Source of the DNA: Zizania palustris
Taxonomy: Eukaryota; Streptophyta; Magnoliopsida; Poales; Poaceae
DNA: 64,000 nt
Assembly (NCBI GenBank): GCA_019279435.1
Contig: JAAALK010000286.1
Span: 17,193,931-17,257,930, forward strand
Reading direction: 5' to 3'
Shown: positions 10,740 to 20,956 of the stretch, one piece after another
Numbering within the stretch: the stretch's first letter is position 1
Layout of the letters: each line of letters begins with the position of its first letter
Program-made: the position numbers and the translations under genes
Notes under the pieces: model-generated
The model's database searches: none
What the model was told of the DNA's origin: nothing
Seen by the model: the letters and a program-made list of their open reading frames with translations, nothing else

Positions 10740-11428
10740 TGGAGTAAAATGACTCCTGAGCAGAGGTATCCCAAGACTCACTCCACTGAGTCTTCCCAGG
10801 CCTATCAGCCCAAGGATGGAGTGATTCATGAACCACCCAAAGCTCCACCCAAGAAGCCTATCTGGGTTCCAAAGCCCAAACACCTCCACTCTTCTCTGGA
10901 CTCTCTTCCTGGACCTTCTCAACCCAAGAAGACTACACCGAACACCACCAAGCCTAAACATCCCAAGCCTCAACCACATCCCAAGAAGCCCACCTATCAT
11001 TGTAAGTACTGTCAGAGAGACGGGCATCTTGCGGAGTTTTGCTTTAGGAAGAAGCGGGTTGAGAGAGCAGAGAGAGCTCATAGTGATCAGGAGCAGTTCT
11101 ACTAGCAGGGTGGTAGACTGCGTGTTCCTTGACGCGGGGAGTGGCTGGAGGCCAGGCCGTGTCGTGTAGGTGGTGGTAGAGGAGACGACTTTCTTGCTCG
11201 TGCTCCAGTTGGTGGTGTCCGTTTCGGCAGAATTCCATGCCGTGTTGGCTATAGTCCTGGACCTCGTGGCCGCAGGTTTAGGCAGAACCGAGGATCGCGC
11301 TTTGAGCTGCATTTTGGTCCAAATTCTCATGATGATTTCTGCTTTCCATCTTTTGAGCAGATGGCTCGACCCTGGTTTAGCTGTTTTGCTAAACCTGGTG
11401 CCGGACCATTTGCTCCCACTTACAGCCA
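10740..11428 (+). pseudogene. Copia I Gag-Pol linker with a second zinc knuckle, broken by stops
   Basis: In frame with gag after the TAG at 10737-10739. The sequence continues Pro/Lys-rich (PPKAPPKKPIWVPKPK) to a complete CCHC knuckle (CKYCQRDGHLAEFC, about 11004-11045), then reaches TAG at 11103 and TGA shortly after. Beyond these the same frame reads a Gly/Arg-rich stretch (CRVGGGRGDD, GPRGRRFRQNRG) to TGA near 11428. It is the spacer between capsid and protease in SIRE-type elements (family knowledge). Whether any of the stops were ever read through cannot be told from one copy. Confidence 0.75.
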
Positions 11429-11434
11429 CTGATT

Positions 11435-14400
11435 GTGCAGGATAGGGGACTGGAGGACGTTTGGATCATGGACTCAGGATGCTCTCACCACATGACGGGA
11501 CATCGCAGATGGTTCTCCAGTCTCACTCCCCCGAGCTCCAAAGAGTACATCACGTTCGGGAACAGTGGTCAAGGGAAGGTAAGTGGCATAGCCTCTATTC
11601 GCATTTCAGATCATTTCTCTTTGAAGAATGTTGCTTTGGTTAAGAATTTGAACTTCAATTTGATTTCTGTTTCGCAACTTCTTGAGGATGGTTTGGAAGT
11701 GCGTTTTAAGAAGGGCAATTCTTCTGTGTTTGATTCTAGAGGATCTTTGATTTGCCAGATTTTACCATTTGGTAAAGTTTTTCGAATTGACTTCTCTAGT
11801 TCTTTTGGCCCTTCTCGTTGTTTGATAGCTGGATCTTCTTCTGAGCTCTTGAAGTGGCATAGGAGGTTAGGCCATTTGAGTTTTGATCTGCTAGTCAGGT
11901 TAAGCTCTATGGACCTCATCCGAGGATTGCCCAAGCTTAAAATGGAGAAAGATCTAATTTGTCATCCCTGTCGTCATGGGAAAATGGTTGTCGCTTCTCA
12001 CTCACCTGTGACTCAGGTGATGACTTCGTATCCGGGCGAGCTTTTACACTTGGACACTGTCGGTCTAGCTCGGGTACGCTCAGTCGGTGGGAAGTGATAC
12101 GCGCTTGTCATTGTTGATGACTTCTCTCGATTCTCGTGGGTTTTCTTTTTGGAGTCTAAGGATGAAACTTTTCAGTTTGTTCATGACCTAATTTTGAAGC
12201 TGAAGAATGAGAACAATGGTCGGATGCGAGCAATTCGCTCCGACAACGGCTCTGAGTTCAAGAACTCTCAGTTCATCAGCTTCTGTAGTGATCAAGGTCT
12301 TGACCATCAGTTTTCTTCTCCTTACACTCCCCCACAGAACGGCGTTGTGGAACGAAAGAACCGCACGCTAGTAGAGATGGCCAGGACGATGCTCGATGAG
12401 CACAGGACTCCTAGGCGTTTTTGGGCTGAAGCCATGAACACGACTTGCTATCTGGCCAACCGCATTTTTCATAGAGCTTACCTAGGTAAGACCTCATACG
12501 AGTTGCGGTTTGGCAGACAGCCCAAGGTGAGCCACTTTCGAGCGTTTGGCTGCAAGTGCTTTGTGCTCAAAAAGGGAGGGCATTTGGACAAGTTTGAGTC
12601 TCGTTGCTAGGATGGTATTTTTCTTGGTTATGCATTGCAGTCTCTAGGTTTCCGTGTTTGGAAACTCGAAACCCAGCAGCTTGTCGAGACTTGCGAAGTT
12701 TCATTTGATGAGTCCTTGCCTTCTTTAACTCCTTCTTTTGAGCTTTCTGGTGATGATGAGCTCGGAGAGTCCATCTTCGAGGAAGATGAGGATACTCCAG
12801 CTGCTGATGAGGGTGGGCCTTCTACACCCCCTGCAGAGCCCACACCTTCTGAGACTTCAACTGAGGATGAGGATGGACCTCTGATCACTTCTTCCACTAC
12901 GATCGAGCCCCCTCAGTCGAGTCCAGAGGTGCCAGCTACTGACTCTGGTGAGGTGACTTCAGATCACCAAGGATCCCGAGCAGTTCAGCGTGATCACCCC
13001 TCAGAGCTCATCATAGGTGATTTGACTGAGAGAACTTTGCGTTCATCTAATGCCTCTCTTGCTGTGTTTGCTGAATCTTCTTTTGTTGCATATTTTGAGC
13101 CCAGAGATGTTTCTCATGCTCTTTCTGATTCTAATTGGATTAATGCTATGCAAGAAGAGCTTGAGAATTTTGTCCGTAATCGGGTTTGGACATTAGTTGA
13201 GCCGCCACATGGATGCAACCCCATAGGCACCAAGTGGGTATTTAAGAACAAACAAGGTGAAGATGGGGTTGTGGTGCGCAACAAAGCTTGACTAGTTGCC
13301 CAGGGTTTTTGCCAGAAGGAAGGTATTGACTTTGAAGAAACCTTCGCTCCTGTTGCCTATCTTGAGTCCATTCGTATTCTTCTAGCTTTTGCCATTTCGA
13401 AAGGTTTTAAGCTTTTTCAAATGGATGTCAAGAGTGCTTTTCTGAACGGGTACATAGAAGAGGAGGTTTATGTTAGGCAACCCCCTGGTTTTGAGAATCC
13501 TAAGTTTCCTCGACATGTTTTTAAGCTGCAAAAAGATTTATACGGGTTGAAGCAAGTCCCCAGGGCTTGGTATGACCGGTTGAAGCAATTTTTGTTGGGG
13601 AAGGGCTTTGTGATGGGTTCAGTGGATAAAACTCTCTTTTTGCTCAGAGTTGCTTCAGATTTCTTAGTTGCTCACATTTACGTCGACGATATTATTTTTG
13701 GCGGTACTACTGATTCTCTTGTGTCCAAGTTCTCTGAGCAGATGCACAGTGAGTTTGAGATGAGCCTCATGGGTGAGCTCAAGTACTTCCTAGGGCTCCA
13801 GATCAAGCAGACCAAGGACGATACCTTCATCCACCAAGCAACAAGACCGGACATACAGTTCGCAGTGGGACTTTGCGCGTGTTTTCAGTCTTCACCACGA
13901 GCGTCTCATCGGCAGGCTGTCAAGCGCATCTTCAAGTATCTCACTTATGCGCCTGATCTCGGTCTTTATTATTCAGCTTCATCATCTCTCGATTTATCTG
14001 GATTTTCGGACGCTGATTTTGGTGGGTGCTAGTTAGATCGCAAGTCGACTTCCGGTACTTGCCAGTTTCTTGGTTCTTCTCTTGTCTCTTGGTCTTCTCG
14101 AAAGCAATCTGGAGTTGCTCTTTCGACCACTGAGGCTGAGTATGTAGCTGCTGCCAGCTGCTGCTCATAGTTGGTTTGGATGATTTCCACTCTACGAGAT
14201 TTTGGGTTGTTCTTTCCTACCAGAGTTCCCTTGTTTTGCGACAGCACTAGTGCAATTAGTGTAGGGAAAAACCCATGTCTCCATTCAAAAACCAAACACA
14301 TTGATGTGCGCTTTCACTTTCTGCGGGATCAATATGAGAAAGGTGTCATTGACCTTGTTCATGTTGATACCCATCATCAGTTGGCTGATATTTTCACCAA

Positions 14401-14464
14401 ACCCCTAGATCAGTCTACATTTGAGCGTTTACGAGGGGATTTGGGTGTTGTGTATCCTTTTTAG
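11435..14464 (+). pseudogene. pol: Copia I Pol: protease, integrase, reverse transcriptase, RNase H
   Basis: Protease is MDSGCSHHMTG (about 11468-11500). The GAG-pre-integrase is WHRRLGHLSFDLL. The integrase core has SDNGSEF and ERKNRTL, with its N-terminal part ending in a TGG-to-TGA stop at 12095-12097 (GGK then YALVIVDD). The RT has WVFKNKQGEDG, QMDVKSAFLNGYI, LYGLKQVPRAWYDRL and catalytic YVDD (about 13680-13690). RNase H has DADFGGC, TTEAEYVAAASCCS and HIDVRFHFLRD, ending LADIFTKPL. Further in-frame stops are at 12608-12610, 13289-13291 (CGA to TGA), 14030-14032 and 14168-14170 (probably CAG to TAG). There is a frameshift before the protease. After FIHQ (about 13840) the sequence jumps to ATRPDIQF: 54 codons present in Copia II are missing. 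Not functional. Confidence 0.93.
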
Positions 14465-15785
14465 GATATTTTGCGTCAGTTTTTATTTACTCTTTTCTTG
14501 AGTCTTTTTGTGTGTGTTCATATCTTGCATATTCATATATCACACTTTAGAGTTGCTTCTGTTATATGATTGAACTGCTTTACTTATTCTAGCTGCTACA
14601 TGCTTTTGATTACATGTCAATGATCATGTCTTGTCTCAGTTTGCTTGATAAGTCTGATATCTGTCATATGCAAGGCTTTTATGCTTTATAATTGAAAAAT
14701 GATCACCATTGCTTCTGGTAACTAGCATGTGTAGGCTGAATGCTTTTGCTATCTGTTACATTCCTTGTAGCTAGTTTATCACATAGATGCAGATATGCAA
14801 CTTGGACATCTTTATGCTTTAACATGGAAAATGTGCTATAAAAATGATAAAAAATAAAAAATGAATGAAAATTCCATGCCTTTTTATGCTTGAGTTGAAA
14901 AGATCCAAGTGGGTTTGCTTTGTCGCATTGCATTGTTCTGGACTGCTTAACATAACACTTTGGTATGAACTAGGACAGTGTAATGTATGCCAAGACTAAT
15001 GTCTTAAGCTTCCAATGGTCCAGTTCTGGCCTAGGATTGACTTAGTCGGTAAGCATAAGGTTTGACATGCAAATAACCCTTGGCAAAATGAAAAAGGAAA
15101 ATGAAAAAGCCTGAAAATTAAAAATACAACAAGTTTGCTGCAGCACTTTGTTTTTGGACAATGCTTATCTTGGTAGATATCAGTTAGTTTCTGCATCTCA
15201 TGTTTTACCTTGCCTGTTAACTGGAAAATGTGGTGATGCTTTTATTTGCAAAAATTGAAAAAATGTGTGCTAATGACTTTCTTTAGATATGATCTGTTGC
15301 ACTGATCATGCCATGTGTTTTAGACCGTATGTCTTTTGCTATACTTGTTAGATGTTGTAATTGCAGTCAATCATATCTGAGAAGCATGCTTTCATCACTC
15401 CACATGCACCCCAGTTGCATTCATTGCATATTTTGAGGGGAGTTGCATTTCAGGGGGAGTCTGTGTCTCTTTTGAGTGCTTGATGAGTTCACTTGTCAAC
15501 AAGGGGGAGAATATTTGGGATCAGAGTTTAAGGGGGAGTGTTTGTCTCGCTTGTTCTTACTCTGTTGATATCCTTGTTGTTCTGAAATCGCACTCATTTT
15601 GAGCTTCTATGTTTTGGTTAACCATAATGACCACTTCTTGCTTTTGTTCGGCTTTTGGTCATTAGGGTTAAACTTTTACCTTATTTTCTTCTTCTTTGTT
15701 TTTCTTGTGCTTTGTTTTCGTGTTTCCACATGTGTTTGTAGGTGCTGAAGAGCTGAAGAGTTGAAGTGTTGACAATGCACTCATC
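14465..15785 (+). other. Copia I region between pol and 3' LTR, no ORF of note
   Basis: About 1.3 kb, T-rich, without a convincing coding region; I see no env-like ORF such as some SIRE elements carry here. Several purine tracts resembling the true polypurine tract lie in its last 360 bases: CAGGGGGAG near 15451, AAGGGGGAGA at 15501-15510 and AAGGGGGAGTG near 15530. Confidence 0.7.
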
Positions 15786-15796
15786 AAGGGGGAGAT
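15786..15796 (+). other. Copia I polypurine tract
   Basis: AAGGGGGAGAT immediately before the TG of the 3' LTR; it would prime plus-strand DNA synthesis. Confidence 0.9.
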
Positions 15797-17735
15797 TGAG
15801 GAGCCATGCTGAATAGCGTGGGCCTCATGGCTCCAGATGTGATGAGTCATTGTCAACGATAGTCAAAGAGGACAGGCAAAGAAAGAAGAGATCTGCTGTT
15901 TCGTGGGCCACGTGTGACTCAGGTACACGGGCAGCAAGCGACTGTCGAGCAGAGGAGGCTGCGAAGTCGGGCTGGCCCAATCCGCGTACATGGGCCAGAA
16001 GCAGTAGAAGACTCACTAGGCTGTTGACCAAGGTTGACTCAAGTACACGGGCGGCGAGTGATTGCCAGGCTGAGAGAGCTACGGAGTCGGGCCGGCCCAA
16101 TCCGGGTACCTGGTGCAAAGTCGGTGGAGGCTTTGTCAGTTTCGGCGCAAAACTAACAACCGTTGATCTTGTATCCGACTGTCCAGAAGAGAAGCCGTAG
16201 TTGCTATGAAAACTTAGCTTCTGGATAAGTCATCTGTATCTCTAGGCCCATAGTCAGTCAGTCGTGTCTGTAAAAATACCTAAGGGCAGTAGAGTCTTTT
16301 CCTTTATTCCTGCGTCTGTAAAAACCCTAAGGGGCTGGTGGAATATTCTAGGCCATTGGGCAGCCTATAAATAGCGCCCCAATCCCTAGGGTTGGACTAC
16401 CCCTTCTAGAACTCACTTTCAATCATTTGGGTCACTTTTTGTTCCTTGTTCCTGTCTGTGTGCCGCCAGGCTATTGCATTCCCCATGTTTATTCTTGCAT
16501 GTTCTTCTTGAATCCGTGAACTTCTATTCTATTCTCATGTCAGTTCAAGTTGCAGAGATTCTGCAGTTGTTTACGGATTCATTTGTTTGGCGCAGCTAGT
16601 TTATTTCTACAGCATTTATGCCTCTGTTGCTACATGTTCTTCACAAGGAGTACTAGTTCATGCGCACTGTAGCAAGTAGTACTACTTCCTGTAGCAACAG
16701 TACACTAGTACTCTAGCTTGCTTTTCTGCGTAGCTTTTTGATCGAAGTTGACAGGGCTGAGTACCTTTTCTGACTGTTTTCTGGCGAAGCCACCCTCTCT
16801 GTTCGAAGCCCCTCAGCTCCGTGAGGCAGGCTTTGATCTGATATACTCAAAGGCTTCGTTTGAACTTCGAACTTCGTTTTGTGTCCTGAGTTGCTAGCTT
16901 CGAAGTACTTTTTGAACTGTCAGCGTCTCATACTTCGAACGTCTTTGCGAAGGTACTCCGACTCGAGCTCTTCGAAGTCCATACTTCGACAGGTTTCGAA
17001 GTTGGCTTCGAAGCTTGTCTTTCTGTTAGACTTCGCTCAGTGTTTGCTTCCGTCTTCTTCGAAGGTCCTCGATGTGTTTGTTCGAAGGTAGAGTGTAGGC
17101 TTCGTTTTGGTTCTTTGTCGCGTGTCAGCCTTCGCTTCTCCTTCGAAGGTAGTCCTTGTGTGTGACGTGTTCGAAGGTCTGTTTGAAGGTTGTGCTTCGA
17201 ATTATACTGTTCGAAGCAAGCTTCGATACACGCACACTTCGCTACGAAGCATACTTCGCACTTTGTAACACACGAGCTAGGCTAGACCAAACAAACCTTC
17301 AGCACGTCAACTTCAACCTTCGCTCAACCTCGACAGGCCTCGACCTCCGAAGCATGCTTCGGCCCAGCGAAGCGGGCTTCGACACTGCGAAGCAGGCTTC
17401 GACCAGCGAAGCAGGCTTCGCCAAGTTTCGAACAGGAGACAGATTTCGAACGGTAACTTCTCATTTCATTCTTTGTGCACTTAGAATTGTTATACTGAGA
17501 AGTTTGTCTTGCCTTGTCTTGTGTATATTGTTTATCTGTCTATTAGCACTATTGATATTTCTCTATTTTAAACATCAGTTGTTTCTAGGATAGATACCTT
17601 TACACTTAGGCAATCTGTTCGTTCTTTGCTGCTTAGTCTTTGAGGTACGTTGGGTATTGGGAGCAGGCCATTGATTCGAAAGAATGTTTAAGGCGCCCAT
17701 TGACCCCCCCTCTGGTCGCTACTTTCGGTCCTACA
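15797..17735 (+). repeat. Copia I 3' LTR
   Basis: Same 1939-bp length and ends (TGAGGAGCC...TCCTACA) as the 5' LTR, with TATAAATA at 16366-16373. It is followed by the second ACTAT (17736-17740). Confidence 0.96.
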
Positions 17736-17740
17736 ACTAT
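17736..17740. repeat. Target-site duplication of Copia I, right copy (ACTAT)
   Basis: Matches 6670-6674 exactly. Confidence 0.97.
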
Positions 17741-19130
17741 ATGGGGGTACTTGGGATGTTCAAAGATGGGAGGTTGTTTGAGAAAAACATTTTTGCCTAT
17801 GAAACCATTAAGAAAAGCACTTTTGACATTCATTTGGTAAAGTTTGAATCCAAGGGATGATGCAAAAGCGAGTAAAATCCTAATGTCCTCAAAACGTGCA
17901 ACAGGTGAAAAAGTTTTGCCAAAATCAATCCCCTTAATCTGAGAATAACCCAGAGCAACAAGCCTAGCCTTGTTTCTCAGAACGGACCCATCCTCCCCTT
18001 TTTTTTTTTGAAAATCCATTTGGTGCCTATAATATGAACATTGGGAGGTGGTTCTACAAGACTCCAAACTTAATTTCTCTCAAAATTTTCAAGTTCGTCA
18101 TGCATGGCATTGATCCAACTTGAATCAGATAAAGCATGACTGACATCTAGGGGCTCAAATGAAACTACAAAAGCAGAATCTATAAAATGAGAATGAGATC
18201 GAGTTACCTTTTCATTTAGCTCACATATAATCTGCTCGTGAGGGTGATGTCGTTGAATGCGAAGAGGAGCTTCTTGTCGAGAGAGAATCTCCCCATCAAC
18301 TCTTGCTGAAGTGTGCTCGATGCTTGCTGAAGTCGATCATTTGGGCCCTCTTGCTGAAGTATAGGATGCAGGGTCCACTTCAGGGGTTGTCGTAGTGGGT
18401 AGTACGGGATCATCCTTGTGCTCTCCGAAGTCTGATGGATCTTCCTATTCAAAAATGGTTGTATCCATATCATGCTCACTAGCAAGCTCAATAGATGTGC
18501 TAACACATGGAGAATATTCATCAAAAGTCACATCACATGACTCGTTGACAGTGTTAGTGTTAAGGTTAAAAACACGATATGAGTGACTATGAGTAGAATA
18601 GCCCAAAAAGATACCATCTGAAGAACATGAGTCAAATTTGTTAAGATTGCCACATTTTACAATGAAGCACGGACAACTAAAAACTCTCAAGTGTATCACC
18701 TTGGGCTTCCTTCCAAAATGTGGCTCATAAGATGTCAAATTAAAAAAATAGTGCAAGAAAATCCAGTTGGAGATCTAACAAGCAGTGCTCATGGCCTCAT
18801 CCCAAAATTTTCTAGGAGTCCAATGCTCATCGAGCATCGTCCTAGACATCTCTACCAGAGTGCAGTTCTTTCTCTCAATAACTTTATTTTGTTGAGGAAC
18901 CCACAAAGTAGAAAATTTGTGTTCAATGTCACGCTCAAGGCAAAAGTCAATAAAGAGACTATTCTTGAACTCGGTGCCATTATCTCCTATGATTGCTTTC
19001 AATGTCTCAGAGAGTTTTTTAAACAGTCTCAAAGCTAAGCTTTGAAAGTGTGAAAACACTTCATCCTTGCTTGCAATAAAGAAGACCCAAGAATAACATG
19101 AGTAGTCATCCACCACGATAAGAACATACC
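17741..19130 (-). pseudogene. Copia II, middle portion: integrase core to N-terminal reverse transcriptase
   Basis: Minus strand, in protein order. The integrase core starts WYVLIVVDDYSCYSW (about 19130-19080) with IIGDNGTEF and ERKNCTLVEM (775 region to 19116). The integrase C-terminal part is FGRKPKVIHLRVF, SSDGIFLGYS and VNESCDVTFDE (18445-18756). An acidic linker follows, then RT start GEDGSVLRNKARLVALGYSQIKGIDF, VARFEDIRILLAFA, VKSAFLNGF and FEHPKYPHI, where Copia I interrupts. Frameshifts lie between the pieces, and an AAAA run at the Gypsy 1 junction adds one. Same SIRE/Opie group as Copia I. Its gag, protease and both LTRs are absent from the window. Confidence 0.9.
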
Positions 19131-19135
19131 ATTTT
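19131..19135. repeat. Target-site duplication of Gypsy 1, left copy (ATTTT)
   Basis: Repeated at 46764-46768; removing Gypsy 1 and one copy rejoins the Copia II integrase (GPSR-SSVRGK to WYVL, with one extra base). Confidence 0.93.
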
Positions 19136-20951
19136 TGTCACGCCCCTATTTAATAAATCAGGATTTTATTGAAATTCCATAGAAAATCAATAAAACAAGA
19201 TGTTCATGATGCGACCTCGTACAATACGGGCAATCATTCATGGTTCGTAGACCGTATTAATACAAAAGTGAATAAAGATGAAGAGAAACTAATAAAATAA
19301 GTGTCCTAGATGAACGCCTCCTCCCAGTCTCGCCTTGACTGGGTCGCTACTCCAGACCTTCATCCTCCTCGTAGTAGACGGGCTCTGATGGTGTAAGTCA
19401 ACGGGGTGAGTATAGATGTACTCAGCAAGCCACCGAATGCAAATATAATGCAAGATAATAACAAGGGAGATAGTGGCTAATTTTTGCGGAAGAACCATAG
19501 TTGTAAAGCATTAAATGTGATCCATTTATTAGTACTGAAATGTAAACATGTGTATGCATCATCATCTTTCTAACTCGAGGAGTACGTTTTACCTCCTCGC
19601 ACAATAGTCCTTACATGCCATGAATAACTCAATCATTCAAACAATTGTAAACTAACTGCGAGTAGTCACACAACCCACCCTTGACCGTGGGCTTGGCTTT
19701 TCGAAAAGATTAAATTACTCTGATCAGAGATGTACCACTGTACCCACAAGGCACGCACTCATCACTTACACCGAAGTGTAACGAGATGACCCATTTCACG
19801 GGAACTCGTGCCAAAACCTTCCATATGGTCTTCCCCGACTCAACAGCACCCTCTTATGGGTTTCGTATTGTGTCTCGCCATGTCGAGTTTCCACCATACC
19901 CCCCCTTGAGCCATCGTCTGTACAAGGCACCCTGAGGGCTAGCCCCTTGCCCCCTCCACTATGGTGCCGAGAGCCGGAGTGTTCCACACTTCCAGTTAGG
20001 ACTTACCCAATAGACTTGTGGTTGGTACGGAAGTTCTTTGCAACAGATTCCGCAGACCGGTCCTTATAGTGCCCCGGGTGCGACATACCAATACCTGAGC
20101 TTGCACCCGGAACCCACCATACATATAACCTAGCCAACTCCAACAGAGTCTAGAGACGAGAATAACGGGGAAATTCTTATACAGAAACCAGCTATCTACG
20201 ACTCATTCTTTTTATCCTATAGTAGTTGTGCCGGTACATTGGGCACTAGCTAATAATTTTATAGTAGAGTGACAACAAGGAGTTAAGGCTCAATAAGCAT
20301 GGCTTGGGTTTGCACACAAGGACGGGGATCTAATAAATGTAAGTGTAAGGCTTTGATATTTGACTAATGCAATATTTACCTATGGGTTATAGCGATAATT
20401 TATTAAAACATGGGCCCAATGATGATCAACTGTTTCAACAGAGGTGGTCGATGACTTGCCTTGATCAGCAAAAGGGGATGGAGGAACCTCGGGGTAGAAC
20501 TCCGGCTCCTCGACGAACTCGTAGTCTTCTCGATACGAAAAAAATAGACAACACATTCAATAAACAGATAAAAATCCACCAAATAATAAACATACACATT
20601 TGTGGGTTTTATTATGTGGAATAAAATTTTAATATTCTTATGTTTGGTGATTAAATAGTAAACTCAATTTCCTAAGGCTTTTCTAATTTATTTTTCTGAA
20701 TTAATAATTTATCCCTAAGGGGTTTTTATTTAAATATTTATTAGAATATTTTGGGTAACAATAACATTCTGTTTTATAGAATTAAAGTGTAGAGAATAAT
20801 CTACTGAATTTAACAAAATTTGAATGGTGAAATTTGGAGTTAAAATGAGCAAGTTCTGAATTTTCAAAGTTTAAATCAATTTCTGGAATTTTATTTAAAC
20901 TGAAAAAGGGTTCTAGTCCACGGTGAGCCAGGCCCACGGTGGACCGCGGTA
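19136..20951 (-). repeat. Gypsy 1 3' LTR, 3' half
   Basis: On the plus strand it starts TGTCACGCCCC, the complement of the LTR 3' end. It includes the palindrome pair at 19697-19708 and 19718-19729. It is cut at 20952-20956 (CTATG) by the solo LTR and resumes at 24274. Confidence 0.95.
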
Positions 20952-20956
20952 CTATG
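20952..20956. repeat. Target-site duplication of the solo LTR, left copy (CTATG)
   Basis: CTATG repeats at 24269-24273, directly after the solo LTR end. Confidence 0.95.

Larger units (their letters stand above)
6675..17735 (+). mobile_element. Copia I: complete SIRE/Maximus (Opie/Ji-like) LTR retrotransposon, 11.06 kb
   Basis: Two 1939-bp direct LTRs (6675-8613 and 15797-17735), both TG...CA, flank a Met-initiator PBS, gag, pol and a polypurine tract. Order PR-IN-RT-RH marks Ty1/copia. The long gag with coiled-coil tail, the LTR end rich in CCCCCCCTCTGG, and the PBS TGGTATCAGAGC place it with maize Opie/Ji and the SIRE group (family knowledge). The 5-bp duplication ACTAT is perfect. By eye the two LTRs differ at about two dozen sites in the first 430 bases and at fewer later on, so the insertion is not recent. 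It carries several stops and a 162-bp RT/RNase H deletion and cannot encode its own enzymes. Confidence 0.96.

Noticed and set aside
14465..15785. An env-like ORF behind Copia I pol, as in some SIRE elements
   Set aside because: No open frame longer than about 75 codons and no membrane segment.
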